Shown here: piece after piece, positions 45,286 to 59,200 of the stretch | Layout of the letters: the number at the start of each line of letters is the position of its first letter | Numbering within the stretch: the stretch's first letter is position 1 | Assembly (NCBI GenBank): GCA_036936605.1 | Contig: JAUPFV010000002.1 | Location: 337,999,215-338,063,214 of the forward strand | Source of the DNA: Limnanthes douglasii subsp. nivea | Taxonomy: Eukaryota; Streptophyta; Magnoliopsida; Brassicales; Limnanthaceae | Length of the DNA: 64,000 nucleotides | Direction: 5' to 3' | The notes under the pieces: generated by a model | The model's input: only the letters and a program-made list of their open reading frames with translations | What the model was told of the DNA's origin: nothing | Database searches by the model: none | Program-made: the position numbers and the translations under genes

Positions 45286-48099
45286 TTAAACCAAAAAGAT
45301 AGATGACACCACAAAAAACGCTACAAACAACACAGAAGAAACCAGCCTAGATGCCGGTGAATGAACTATCTGAATTGGAAAATTACATTCCCCTTGCGAG
45401 ATATTCTGCGTAGTAATCGTTGCTAAACCTTGAAAATTGCACGCCATTTCGTCCTGATTTTGTATTTGGAAATACATGTTAAACGCGTAAGAAGCGTTAC
45501 CGTTAGCGTCAAGGTTGTTACATGATGAACCGTAGCCGAGTGCAGTGCAATCAGAAAAAGTGCAAGCGTAATCGACGTTTTCCTGTAGTTTGCTCAAGTC
45601 TTTAGCGTTCGGATTAAGCGTACACCATTTGGACGAAAGATATTTAACGTTTTGCGCGCCTATAAGGTACTTCACTTGGTTTTGACCAGAAAAATCCATC
45701 GGGAATTTCGGTTGGCCGTCGTATCTAAAAATTCCCCAATGCCGCTCGAAAGCCCCAGGCGCGGTACTTTTGGCATCTTCGTCAAGAAGACCAAACAAGT
45801 ATACTTCTATGTAACCGGGGCGAAGAGGAGTACCTTTATTAGCTGCAAATAGGAGTGTTTCACCGTTTAGGTTAGTAACCAAAACCAAACTAATGACAAT
45901 GCTATAAAAAAAATTGAAACCAAACTAACCCTAAGGTGATATAAAACTTAACCAAACTATCAGTTCGGTTAGGCAGGTTGATCGGCTGGTTGAGAATGTA
46001 CTTTTCAGATTTATACACTTTGGTTTGAAGTATGTTTTAACATAAACTAATTTCGAATGCATAGTTTTTTAGGAGTAACATCAAAATATCGAGCAAAAAC
46101 TCAAAGACTATGTCAAACACTAAACCAAAGGTATAGGGTTCAATCAAAAGCAACCAAAGGTTCAGCTTTTATTATTTCCCAGCACCAAACCAACCTTCTC
46201 TACAAAAACCAAGGGTTCTAGATTCTTTAGTGTGGTCTGGTCAGTAAAAATAGATTGATTAACTTTTCAACACCCGTACCTGCAAGCCGAGGCAAAAGGC
46301 CGTTATAGAATCTTATAGCGTTTCCAACGTTGCCGTTCTTGTCACCATCAGTAGGCCAACCCACTTCGCCTACTATAATCGGCATGTCTCCATGTCCCAC
46401 AGCTTTTAAAGCGGAAACCAATGTGTCAAAGTTAGCGTCGAAGACGTTGGTGTATGCGATTCCATTATCGTCAATAGGTGCAGCTCCATCAAAAAATGCG
46501 TAGTTGAAAGGGAAGTTATCGTTTCCATAAAGACTTAGGAATGGGTAGATGTTTATTGAAAAAGGTGCGTTGTTTTGGGCGAGAAAATTAACGATATCTG
46601 TCATTTGCGCACTGGTGTCAGGCCGAAACCTACCGGCTGAAGGAACTGCATTGTCCGCTGGTGAATCGTATACATCAGCGTTCAAGGGTACGGTGGCTTT
46701 TACGGTAGCACCGAGTCCAGCTTCGTTTAAGGCGTTTTGAATGTTTTGAAGTGCTGGTAATGTGAGGTTTACAAATGTGCCGTTGTATGACGTAAGGAAC
46801 GGTTCGTTCCCAACTGCTACGTATCTGTACTTATATGAAAACAACTGTTAAGAATCCAAACAAATATTTAAAGCATTAATCCTAATTTTTTCAATAGCAA
46901 GCAACACTTATGAGAAGCCAATTCCTAGGCCAATAAAGGGCTAATAAATTGACAGGCTCCATTTGCTTAAACTAACCAACACTAATCAGAAGATAATCAG
47001 TAGAACAAATTTGCTTAAACAAAGAACCATACTTAAAGCACTAATCTTTTTTTTTATAGTAAGCAACAAGAAGCCCTAGGCCAAATTTGCGCTTCGACGA
47101 AGATCGTATACTTAAAAAAACACCAATTCTCTTATAGCACGCAACACTATCTACAAGACAATTCATAGGCTGTAAATTGGCATCAATTTGTTCTCAACAC
47201 TTTACCAAACACATCCTATGCTTTTCGTTTCGTGTTTGTTCCATTAAAGTGATCAAGTCACATAACCAATAAGAAAGAAAAGGTGTCTTATAAGAATAAA
47301 AGTTTCAAGGAACAAGAAACAAGAAACTAACACATTAGAGCTTAAAAGAAGCTCTTTTTGACATAACCTAAAGAATCATAACAGTTAGAAAGCTCACAAA
47401 CTTTACACAGTTCATGAAAATATATTTTAGATACTTCTGATAGAGATTGGTGAGCTACAGCCATCTCTAAAATAACTAAATAAATAATCTAAATTCTCAT
47501 TCAAGTGAACTGATAATATAATCACCAATCTCCATTAAAGTAAATCCAATTTAATTACAACTACAACTACTCAGTTCTAACAATCATAGAGGCATTCAGA
47601 CAATAATTCAGTTCAACAAAAGTACAAAACAACTGAAACATTGAAAACACAATCTAGTTCATCAAGACTCAAGAGACAAAGGCAAACACCAATTTAACTA
47701 AAAAACAGACAAGCTATAAGGTTGAAAAGAAACTCACTTGACATTAACACCTCCATCAAAATTGTAGCGAGTGACGTTTTGTTTAACCCAATTTTTGGCT
47801 CTTTTATATTCAGTCATCACCTTGAGTTGATCATTAGGGATAGCAACCATTACTTCGATACCGGAACCAGCAAGAGCATTCATGGTTTCATCGTCAGCAT
47901 CGAAAAGTTTAACTTTTTGGATGTTATTGTCTTTCAACATCTGTACCACGGTTTTCGGTGGAAGCTTGTGTGTTGCCATTGTACCCCAGTTAACACCAAG
48001 ACCATCGACATTAACGAAACAAAGACAAAAACCCAAACCCAGAACAACAACCAGATTAAGGTATCTGAAAAACCCAGAATCTTCTCGTTTCGTTATCAT
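45286..48099 (-). CDS. GPI-anchored glucan endo-1,3-beta-glucosidase (GH17 with X8/CBM43 domain)
   Basis: It hydrolyses 1,3-beta-glucan (callose) at the cell surface; family members act at plasmodesmata or the wall. Three exons joined at GT/AG sites: 48099-47738, 46824-46280, 45842-45286, total 1464 nt, 487 codons, stop TAA. Exon 1 has a hydrophobic signal peptide ([13 protein letters not shown], residues about 16-28) and the LGVNWGT start of the GH17 barrel. VGNEP holds the acid/base Glu128 and [10 protein letters not shown] the nucleophile Glu274. Residues about 373-455 are the cysteine-rich X8 domain ([28 protein letters not shown]). The last 18 residues ([15 protein letters not shown]) are a hydrophobic GPI-attachment tail. 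Length and layout are normal and nothing is broken. Introns are 913 and 437 nt. I cannot tell which Arabidopsis paralogue it matches. Confidence 0.95.
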
Positions 48100-48190
48100 T
48101 GGTTCTTGTTTGTTTCCTGAGAAAAAAAAAACTTTCCGGGAAATCGAAGCGAATTAGATAAATCTAAGAAATGGGTTTGGGAACTGAGGA

Positions 48191-48202
48191 AGGATTTATA
48201 AG
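48191..48202 (-). promoter_or_regulatory. Putative TATA box of the GH17 gene
   Basis: On the minus strand CTTATAAATCCT lies about 92 bp upstream of the start codon at 48099, leaving room for a 5' leader of about 60 nt. A second TATATAA lies near 48212. Confidence 0.45.
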
Positions 48203-49130
48203 AGTTTATTATATAAACCAAAGAAAAACTGTTTTTTTGGCGGTGAGGTCCTAAAATGAAGCGGAAATGGGCACGAGCAGAGAGAAGAATGATTTTGATT
48301 CTTTATGAAGAGAAAACGTGGATCTAAAAACAATTGGATTTTGTTCTTACACGATGTAAAACCGCGTAATAAATTTGGTAATGTGAACAAAAAGATAAAT
48401 TTAGAGGTGGTATTTTAGAAAAGAACAAAAAAATGAACTCCCAAAAGAAATAGTAAGTAGTTCGTTCAAACTTCCAATATATATGGAAGAAGAAAATAAA
48501 TATAGAGGAACTATGAAACAGCTGTTCTAAGTTTAGGTCTGAAAAAACCAGAACAACGCGTTAATAGATTGGTTATGAATGGGCGATAGAGAGGGAGGAA
48601 TAGGAAAAAAGGGTTTCCAATAAGATGGTATTGGATCGATGAATCGAAAAGATGTATTATTAAATGAGAAATATTGTGAACAGTCCAAAAGAGTTTGTGT
48701 ATGGAATATAGAGAGATTTTAACGGCTACATTTCTTGAAAATACCTTAGCATTACACGACATGGGTTTTGTTTCTATAACTGCTTTTTTAATTACAGTAA
48801 TTTATTAGATTTAGGAGACTGAATAGCAAATTTAACCATTCTATGTCGACATTGTTTGTTTTTTGCATTCGCTTAAAAAATCAAATGTGGAGCTGTTTAT
48901 TATTTTTCTCTATTGGGTATTTATTCTATAAACGGGAATATTTAATTTATTTATTTTATTATTTTACGCCAAACAATGTATATATCTTTTTTATTTTAAT
49001 TTTTTTCACCACCTAAGCAAATACCATATTTATTTTAATTTATTTTAGAAATTTATTTAATTAATTTATATCTACATCAAATCACACATAAATCCTAGTC
49101 ACCATAACTCCAATATAAAAATTAGGAAAA
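48203..49130. other. Upstream region of the GH17 gene
   Basis: No coding sequence was recognised. The proximal few hundred bases are the likely promoter; beyond about 48800 the DNA is plain AT-rich spacer. Confidence 0.4.
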
Positions 49131-49289
49131 TGCTAACCGGTCATTTAAGGAAGCCTTTATTACCTCTTTCGGAATATTTTTAAATTAAATTAAATTAAAT
49201 TAAATACATTTATACATTAGCCGAGGGAATATTTCTGGAAAGAGTAATTAAACTTCTCATTAACCGGTGCCCAAGGACACCGGTTAGCA
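49131..49289. mobile_element. Small MITE with inverted ends TGCTAACCGGT
   Basis: The left end TGCTAACCGGTCATTTAAGG and the right end (complement TTGCTAACCGGTGTCCTTGG) are inverted copies. An inner inverted stretch, TTACCTCTTTCGGAATATTT against ATTACTCTTTCCAGAAATAT, continues the symmetry. The element is 159 bp and its middle holds (TAAAT)n at about 49180-49205. No clear target duplication was found. Confidence 0.6.
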
Positions 49290-49871
49290 AGACTCTAAAA
49301 ATTATACTCAATTCTTCTCTTTTAACCAAAACAAATCATAACCACCACGTGAAGTAGTCTCTCGAATTGCAAAAATAAAAATCTGAAATTAATCTTATTT
49401 TTAAAAAAAATTACGGATTTGAATATCGAGTTCGGGAACTCAACTCTTTTTTAAAGAGAAATTAAGGGTTTGGATATCGAACTCTAGGAACTCGACTTTT
49501 TTTAAAAGAATCGAGTTTCTCTAACTCAATCTTTCATGCCCTTATCGGGTTACCGGAAAAAGCGATTTAATCAATGGATCTAATTCTCGGCCAGTGTCTA
49601 TAAATTAGATGTTTTAATTTCCGAGATGTTGGTTTGGAATTAATTCTGAGATGTTGACTAAGAATTAGATACATTTTTTTATTAAAAAACACGTAATTCT
49701 GAGATGTTAGCTAGGAATTATATGGGTTTTTTAAACACTTAGTGTTGAAATGTTGGCTCGGAATTTTATGTTTCGGAATTTAACCTGCAAAATCAGAATT
49801 TCAAAATATTTTTTTTTAAAATAGATTTTAATATTAGATAAATGTAAAACTAAAATACATGATCAAATTAC

Positions 49872-49969
49872 TAGTTGATTGATCGGGTGATGTTTATAAT
49901 CACGATTCAAAGCAAACAAATAGTTGGTTGATCGGGTGATGTTTATAATCACGATTCAAAGCAAACAAA
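49872..49969. repeat. 49-bp tandem duplication, two copies
   Basis: TAGTTGATTGATCGGGTGAT at 49872 and TAGTTGGTTGATCGGGTGAT at 49921; the 49-bp units differ at one base only. Confidence 0.9.
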
Positions 49970-52284
49970 TGAAGGCTAAATACATATTCTAAAAAGAGTT
50001 AATTAGTTTTAGTTTTAGTCTTTAAAAAAACTTCTCAAAAAAAATAAAAAAAAATCAAATTTTACTTCACTTTTATTTCATTTTAAAAAAAAAGTTACAA
50101 AAACAAGGTTTTGAGTTATCTAGTTTTTTTATATCTTTAATTGGTTTATCTTGTATTCATAATTTTATGATTATAAAATTTATTGAAATGGGAATGATAA
50201 ATTAATCGATTGTTTTGTATAAAAAAACTGAATTTTTTAAGAAATTTTATGATAATAATTGACTAAAAACAGATTTTTGACACAACTCAGGGGACAATCA
50301 TGTTTCAAAACAGTATATGAGTCCTAATCTTAGATTTGTCTATATATATATATATTATTTATAATTTATATTTTATAGTCTTATGTAATAATATTATTAG
50401 AATATCAGTCAATATACTAAACTAATAAATCCTAATGAAAATAATTTTATAAAATTAATCACTAAGCAATTAGTCATAGTCAATTATAGTGGTCAATAAG
50501 CTATATCTTATAATTGAAGACAAAGCAATAAATTATCCATTTAAAATTTATATTTTCATGTGTTTTTAAAATGCTCATTTCATTGAATAAACTATTATTA
50601 TCTAACAACATTTTAAATATTTTTATTTAATTATATATTTAAAATATAATTTTTTCAAACAAATTCAAGACATATCATGAATGGATTTGGTTTTGTTTTT
50701 TTTAAAAAAAAAACCAATGATATTTTCAGAAATCCGAGTTATGGTTTAAAAGATACGAATTTTAAAAAAAAAATTGCGATGTTTAACGAATAAGATGCGA
50801 AACCTACATTGTCTGGTTAGATGCGAAATTTTTTTTATTTTATTGGATGTGAAATCTGTTTAAAAAAATTCAGACTCATGCTATATGCAAAACCAATCCA
50901 TGCAAAAACTATATAATGCAAAATATGTTTAAATTTTGTAACGCTAGATGCCAATTCATACCCACGATAATAAATGCTGGATGTAAAACCAGTCCATTAT
51001 AATAAATAAGAAACTTGGGTAAAATATATATTTAAAAATTATATCAAAACCAATTACGATTTAAAAAATACAAATTTTTAAAATTTTCAATTAATATATA
51101 TATAAAAAAAGAATGTGTACCGTAATTATTTACTAAATTTTATATAAAATCTTTTGAATTTTATTGAAACTTTATCAATAATAGGTTTCTTAAAGAGATT
51201 TTTATTAATAATCTCCCACGTATTTTCATTCTAAAATTTTAATATAGTCTATAGAGGAAAAAGGAAAATTATTGGTGAAATAGTACCTATATAAATTAGT
51301 AAATTAATAAAGTAATAAATAAATTTAGTCAAACTAATTAAAAAAAAGGATGACAGAATAAATCAATCTAAAAAAAAATAGAAATTGGAAAATATTATAC
51401 CGATACAAAATGGATACTGGATCCAGATTCCAGATCTATGTTTTAAAAAGTGGATGCAGCTCCACCTCAATCCCCCGCTTGTCATCCCGAGTCTAATGTT
51501 ACTTTTCCCTTAGAAAGTCATCTATTCTTTTGATGTTTTTTACTATTTAAATAATTTAGAAAAAGTGAAATTCATAATTTATAATGTTATAAAATTTGGA
51601 CACATTTGTAAACTTTTAACACTTAAATCTATATAATATACTCCTGAAAATATGATGGCGTGTCAGATAATAATTGGTATCTGACCGACATAGGCTCCTC
51701 TCAAATCGCTGTTAAGCTTTGTCGATATCAGTGTATATCTGATGGTTCTAGAGATGTGCACTCGTAATAGATGGTACACTCTGTTCTTGACCGACTTCTA
51801 ATTTTTAAATGTGTTTATTTGAATCAAACCCAAAATTCTTCACTATCTTTCCTTTTGGTCCCTCCAAGTCGCAGCGCTCATGTCGCAGTTGACATTAACA
51901 AAATAGGAAGACAAAAATAATAAATAATAATCTAATTCAACAGATGCACTCATATTAACATCTCAAATCTACAGTACACGAATCTCTTCTTATTTTCGTC
52001 TCTCATTTTGACCGATACGTACACGTCTTAAAAGTCGCCCGAACATTTAACACTACCCACAAAGAAAAGAACAAAAACTGAAATATTTTGACAGCTACCA
52101 GGCTGCTTAAAGACGAAGTCGACAACTACCAGATTTCATATGCAACCGTTAGAAAATTGCTAAAAAGTTACTCTAAGATCAGACCAATACCAGTTTTGTA
52201 CGATGAAAATCCATATTGATCCTTTTGAAATTAAGACAGATCTTACAAAGATGTTCAACCATTAAAGTAAGACATGCTTGTGTT
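49970..52284. other. AT-rich spacer, no gene seen
   Basis: Long A/T runs and short microsatellites such as (TA)n near 50341-50355. No supported open frame. The GC level rises near 51640-51800 without a recognisable feature. Confidence 0.5.
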
Positions 52285-52490
52285 TGCCGATTTGGTTGAG
52301 TAAGACATGTTTGTGATTAAAAGTCATGAGTTCGAGTCTCTCTACATACATTTCCTCGACTCAGTTTATCATTTTGGTGGGCTATTGCGTCAGCACGAGC
52401 GTTTACCCTGTGTGCGTTCATTGCATGAGAATTTACCTTGTGCGCGCTGATTGCACTCTGAATAGCGATGGCCTCTGATATTTAAATTTC
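52285..52490 (+). mobile_element. tRNA-derived SINE-like element
   Basis: The start GATTTGGTTGAGTAAGACAT resembles a tRNA A box. GAGTTCGAGTCTC at 52329 is a good B box about 35 nt further on. GTTTACCCTGTGTGCG at about 52403 recalls a tract common in plant SINEs after the tRNA part. The 3' end is vague, and the first 16 bases of the head also occur just upstream (52267). Confidence 0.45.
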
Positions 52491-52575
52491 TAGTAAAAGT
52501 CTTTCACCACACTGCAACTTGTTTTTTTTTTAAAAAAATCTTTCATTCAAGTGCTTTTGAAGAATAAAAAAAAAA

Positions 52576-52805
52576 GGATTTGCTAAAAGAAAGGTCAAAT
52601 TACTCTATGGAGTTGCATAAAAAATAAATTATTAAAATTTAAAAAAATTTAAGTATTTTTTTTAACAAATATAAATTTTATATAAAATGTAAATAATTGA
52701 AATAAGTAGAATTTAAAATTTTCATAATTTTTTTTATGAATAACAATTTAAAAAATTAAAAATGCAACTTCACATAGTAGTTTTGGCTGTTTTTTTAACA
52801 ATTTT
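52576..52805. mobile_element. Short relative of the 37.4-kb Mutator-like element
   Basis: The left end GGATTTGCTAAAAGAAAGGT, then CAAATTACTCTATGGAGTTGCAT, matches the terminal repeat at 37421. The right end (ATGCAACTTCACATAGTAGT, then TTTGGCTGTTTTTTTAACAA) matches its complement at 38575. Only about 230 bp long and without the GC block. Poly-A flanks hide any target duplication. Confidence 0.6.
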
Positions 52806-53226
52806 TTTAAAAAAAATCATCACCCTAAAAAAGTGCTGCTCTTTACAGGTTTTTCTCTATTTTACACTTCTAATAATGTAAAGATTACCGCAACACTGAC
52901 AAACATCGCCGTCACAGTTTTAAAATCCTTGTTTTCTGTAACAGATTGATGATCCAACCCGGAAGGCCCGGAACTTAAGATTAAGAAGCAGCACATCAAA
53001 TATGAGAAAAATAAACCAATCATAAGGTTTGAGGCTTTATTAGAAAAATAATTGCAAGCATCTAACATAACACGATTGCTTTTAGTCTAATAATATAACC
53101 AAAAGATTCACAAATTCTGAACATTGATGACTGAGGATTACTCTGCATAGATTTATACGAAAAAGATGAAGGGTGGTACAGACCCTGACTCGACCATGGC
53201 TCTACAGCAAATATTTTTAGCATTTC

Positions 53227-56200
53227 CTATACGGTAAGTTCATCCTCCAGAAAGTTGTACTCGAACTTGAACTCTGTCTTGATCCTTTGACACCTGAAAC
53301 AATGATAAGAAAATCACATACAACATTCTTAGCATGCCTTTATTCATAGGAGAACTAAAAGAGGGCCTTTTTACATATGCCTTTCACATGCAAGTAACAT
53401 GGTCTAGAAAACGAAGATATTCCTTCCCAAAGGAACCATAGAGTTTGCATCTTTACGAGTCTAAATTATAAACATATTTAAATCGATTTAGCAAGAAAAT
53501 TGGAATTCAATGCTCAAATTTACATTCCTAGGGGAATTATGTTCATTTGTAGATATACAGAGTGAGTTTTCAAAACGTATAAATATCTTTACTAAGTTCA
53601 TTCTACTTTTTCCTGTCATTTTTCTATTTTCAGCTTGGGATTAAGCTTTCATAGGGAACAAAATATGGCAGCTGTAGTTGGGGTAAAAAGGAAGGGTAGA
53701 TTTCAACCTTGTAAAATACAAACAGGATTTTAAACAGAGTTACTACATCTCCAACTCCAACCAATGACGTCATATATAAAAAGAGAGGGAAAGAAAACCT
53801 CAACGGAAAGGAAGGCTTCAACTTACCATCCATGCTGGCCTTCATCACTGGCAATATGAAAATCGAAGTACACATATGTCCCCTGCTCATATTCATCAGT
53901 TGCAACTTTTGGCTCCTCATGGCGTTGAAACCAAGTATTGTATTTCTTGTGGTATCTCCAAGACTGCTTCTTCAGCTCTCTTGCAGCCAGATATTGCTGG
54001 TAAGTATTCTTTAAAAAAAAAAAACTGGATTTAAGTTACTGCAATTAGAGAACAGAAATAAAAATGGTTATATTAAAAGAGTAGCTAACTCACCTGTTGA
54101 TAGTAAAATGCATAGAACAGGGTATCAGTTCCAAATGAATCAGCAGCAAATCGTTCCCAAAGCATGGGATTATTGACCATCGGTGCTTGAGACTGAGGAT
54201 AGCTTGAGGGTGTTACTACAACAGGATTCTTCTGCAGAAAGCAGGCAATATTAAAATTACAAAAGAACGAGAAAGATTTTTTCATAGTTTATATTGCACA
54301 CCAGTATGATAGATTGAAAAAAAAAACCATACTGGACTGTAGTGCTTGGGGCGTTCCGAGTCTTTTGCCTGAGGCAGTCTATAATAGGCAGCCTCAAGCA
54401 TCTGAAGATTGTGCATTTGGTCATGCATTGCCCCAGAACCCGCAGCCGATCCACTGATGTAATCCCCAATGTTGCCAAAGTCAGAAGCACTTCTACGGCC
54501 TATAACTCCAAGACTGGCTGACGGCTGATTGAGTTGTAAGGGTTGCCCAGGGGAGAAGTCGGTATCTCTACCTACTTGAGCCGTTTCTGTCATAGGGCCA
54601 GGTACCCCTGACTGCACCAACCCAATAGCACAATTTTTAGAGAAGTCGAAGAGTTAAGAGATTTGAATATCAAAATTCACTTAATCAGCTAGTATTTATA
54701 AATTAAACCAAAAGTATGCAAAAAATATATTGGAAGGAATAGATCTGCAATAACCTAAAATAGGAACAAAAGGAAAATATAAACAATGATTTCCATACCA
54801 TATACATTACCAAAATTGCTATATAGCACTGCAAATGTAAAAACTAGGTCAACTTAGTAATCCACACAAAGTCCAGGATTACACACTTGTAAAAATAGAC
54901 AGTACACACTGTACAAGGGTGCCACCAAAAGTATGCAGTTTTTCAACCTCATACCAGAAATTACACCACTAAAGTCAAAACTACAACCAAAATAGCCGCA
55001 TGCACGGCTAACGAGTACTTGTATAATGACAACATAGAATGAACTCAAATAGTGTGATGAGTTACATTAAAACATCCTAATTATAAAACTTCAGAACTGT
55101 GTTCATTATTTGGCATTACACTTTATAAAATGAGCAACTTTATATAACAATATACTTCAGTGCCAGATATGCAACAGAATGTTTGAATATAAAGACATTT
55201 GTAAGTATCAAACGTCTCAGAAATTAGGAAGGAGTACCAATCAGATTTCTAATTATGAGCACATATTTAAAACTACATAGAAGCATATAGATTTGACATA
55301 CAAGAGATTCAAACGGAGCTTTGAAGTCATCCTCATTGGTAAGACTCTTTGGAGTAGACTCCAGGGTGACATCATCCGCTAAGCTCTGCTGCTGCTGCTG
55401 CTGATGATGCTGTTGCACCTCCTCGTTTTTCAAGTTGCCTACGTCTACATCAAACGTTAATATGCTCAATTTGATGTTAATCTGATGCATGATAAAAACG
55501 ACCGTTAACATAACAATAGAGAGAAGGGATGGTATATATTGCATACCCGGCTCCTTTGGACTACCTGACATCAATGGCTGATGAATAGCTTCTTGATGAA
55601 TTGAATTTGACTGCTGTTGTAAGCTAGCAGAATTAACAGATCCTGCTCCCTGGATTCCAAGTCCCATGCCACCTTGAGAGATAGATGGGTTCTGGGAATT
55701 AAACTGAGAGAGATGATGTTGTAAAGAATGAAGCAAACTATTCTGATTATTAGACAATTAAAAAAGCGGATGAACTCCACAACTTTTAAGAGTACCTGCT
55801 GCAAGAATGTACTCTGTTGTTGTGCAGAAAATTGCTTATGATTTCCTCCAACAAGAGGGGGCATGCCAAGGAGGTTACCATGACCTTGTTGTACTTGCTG
55901 GAACCGTTGCAGAAACTTTTCCCTCTGATCAGGTGCTATTTCCGTTCTCCCACGAGTCTGGCCCTGAGAATTACATAGAATACATACACTGAGAAGACTA
56001 ACTGACAGCCTATTTTACAGAAAATTGTTTTCAAACTCTCAAGCTCATACTACATTTCAACAGGTACAATAGCTAAACATGATACTGGTGTAGGAGGAAA
56101 AATAAGGTCATGTGACTGAGACTTTAAATGGAGACAAATTGAACACATTATTTTTGGGAATGACCACGATTATTATGTAGAGGCTGGAGTATTTTCCATT

Positions 56201-59200
56201 TATTGACTAGTTTAAAACAAACACACAAGAAAAAACTAGCACCAGTTTCTTTTTAGCTATTGTACCTGTTGAAATGTAGTATGATCTGGCACAAGTAGGA
56301 TAATTTATTGAATAAAGTTATAAAAATAAGCGACACTATAGAAAAGCCAACAAATTTACAAAGAATGAGGAACTTCTCAGAAGTGAGTGACGCAAAGTAC
56401 GTTACAGTTCTAAAAAAGGGTATAGGTGAATAACAACACACAAAAAATGTCTTAGGGTAACAGAATATGAAAGTACTGAAGTATGTAAAGAAGTGTTTTC
56501 AGCATGTAGCAAGAATGTATGATAGTGTTTAAGTAAGAGTGTTGATTGCACGCGAGCATGAAAGAGAAGTTTAAACAACATACTCCATCATTCTGGTTTT
56601 GGAAAGAACTCCCAGGTCTCCACTGCATGCCACCTACCATAGATGGGGAAAATACTCTGCCCGGGATTCCAGTTGGCTCGCTGGTATTACTAGAATCAAC
56701 TGAACCAGTTCCATCAATTCCCTTGGCAGCAGCAGGCAATATCATTCTATTACTTAGTGGTGAAACCAAAGGCTGCCCCATGCCGCTACTCCCAAGTCTC
56801 TCTTCGACTCCCATCAAATTTCTCTTTGCTATTTCAGGAACTGAAGAAACTACACCATGAGCACCAACGCTTGGAACAACATTGTTAGAAGTTGGAGGGA
56901 TACTTGATGGAGGTGGCGTGGAGAGACCAGCTCTATTGATGCCCCTAGCTAGCCCACTATCAGCAAGAGATGGAGAGGATCTACGACCAGGGTAACTCGA
57001 TATATCTTCTTCCTTAGCAGTGGGTATGGTCACAGGAGATGGAGGATTCATTGTGTTTTCTGTAGCACCACGAACATTACTTGACCCTGAAAGGTTTGCA
57101 GCTACATTGACTATACCAGAGATATTATGAGCTGGAACATTGATGGAAACAGGAGCTGCGTGACTCGTAGGAGTTGATACTGGAGAATGTACATTCCCGC
57201 TGCTTTTGGGAGGAGTTTTTGCAACTATTTCAGAATTACTATCTTGGGAAGCTGCATCATCGGTATGGTCATGCGATGTACTCTGCTGAAGAGTTGGTAT
57301 GGCAATGGACTGAAAAATAAAACAGAAATAGAATAAAAAAAACAAGACAGTCAGTAATGAATTGACTGGGTAAATACTTTTGGTTGTAAAAGCCAACGTT
57401 ACTTCCGTCACGATTGAATTTCGACCCACTGGGTCAAAATCCTAAAACTTTTATTTTCGACCAACGATCCGATGTTGTGACTAAAATAACAGATACATGG
57501 ACAGTTATAACCTTTACCTAACTACATACTGAAAGAATCAAATAAAAGTATCAGAAAAGACATGTCAAACCACAAAACAAAACGTATGCTGGTCATATAT
57601 ACTTGCATACCACTAAGATCAATCAGGAAATCACGTTGGACGAAAGTATATCCACATAAATGAGTAGGAGCAAGTAAGTGTTCTAGTACGATCACCAAAT
57701 ATTATTCCGCCAAAGTAAATTCAATAGCCAATTAACCTAGCGACCACAGGGATTGACATTAGAATCTATCATCACAAATAATATATTTGTGACAATTATA
57801 CCTGGACCCAACTCTTTCAGATTCTTGGCTTCATTGATACCTATAATTAAAAGTTATTTTTTCTTCCAAATTACCAAGACGAAACTCTTCTAATTGAACG
57901 ACTAGGGTTTCCATTTGCACTATTCTGTCTATGGACTCCAATTAGTGCAATCTGCCCCTATGACAAGGTCAAACACTCATTGAAAGCATTAAGACCAATA
58001 AGAATTGTAGAAAGAGAAATGATCCCAAGGGAGGCCTTCCTTTTTTCCTATCTTACATGAAATGATATCTTAGCATCCTTTCATACTGCTTTGTTAACAA
58101 AAGGTGCGACTCTCCCGACCAGGGAAGAATTACTCGATACTGGCCTCAGATAATTTCAAAAATAGTTGACAATAAAGACGTACAGGCATTTGAGAAACTG
58201 GAGCTGCCAAAGAAGTCTTCAAGCTAAGGATTGGTGTACCCTGCCAAAATTAGAATTTTGACAGTCACAGAAACTTTCAGCCAAGTGAAGGAAGGAACTA
58301 ATATATCCGCAGAAAATATTTGGGGAGAAACAAACAAACATAAAAGATTCACTTGCCTGAATATTCAGGCCAAAGAGTGAACTTACTATGTAGAATCAAA
58401 CATAACATGCAAATAGGTTGCTTAAGCATACAAAATATTCTTATCAAAAACAAATTCTTTCAAAATCGTTCTGCTGTAGGCCAAAACCAGATTCTATGGC
58501 TGGCATGTCAAAGATTACAATAAGGAAAAAAAACATGGCATAACAAAGCCTTACAATCATCAGGACATAGACCTTATATTATAAACAAAAAAGAGACACT
58601 AAAAGTTGTTTTGACTTCAAGCATCAAATAAATAAGACTCAAGCATAGTATGCAGAATGTTTACCTTCACAGGGCCCGGAGCGCCAATTGCAACTAGATC
58701 TTCAAGAGACTCGACCTTATCTAATGGCAAGGTACTATAAAGATCATCGACGTCGTCAAATTCTTCAAAGCCATCCTAAACAGGAAATATCAGAAGGCAT
58801 ATGTAAGTCATTTATGAGCATGAACTATCTGAAAGTAACAAAAAAATACATGTACTTGATAACAAATGTAATTATTTACATGCACAACACAATCTTAAAA
58901 GCTGGGTAACAAAGACAGACTGAAGATTAAAGCAACATGAACCTGGTTACGTTCCACGTAGTCATCCAAGAAGTCTTTCACGTCATTAACCTGCTCTGGA
59001 CTCAACTCATCATTTTCCAAAAGCCTTAAGATCAATTCCAACTTCATTATATGAGCCTTGTGCCTAGTTATGGATGTCTCTAGGTGTGTCTTGAGAGAAA
59101 AAATATATTATTCAACGTTGAGAAAACAAAGACCAACTGAATGATACTTAGTACGTTTCTATCATACCAGTCTAGGCGGTCTCGTCTTCCCTTTCTTAAC

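Noticed and set aside
45652..46740. Plus-strand open frames across the glucanase exons (45652-45852, 46549-46740)
   Set aside because: They are shadows of the GH17 exons, whose protein is clearly on the minus strand.
52285..52345. A functional tRNA gene
   Set aside because: A- and B-box-like text is present, but no cloverleaf with an anticodon stem and paired acceptor ends can be drawn; a SINE head fits better.
56546..56860. Plus-strand 104-codon frame opposite NOT3 exon 9
   Set aside because: It is antisense to a firmly supported exon, has no recognisable domain, and arises from Ser/Pro-rich codon content.
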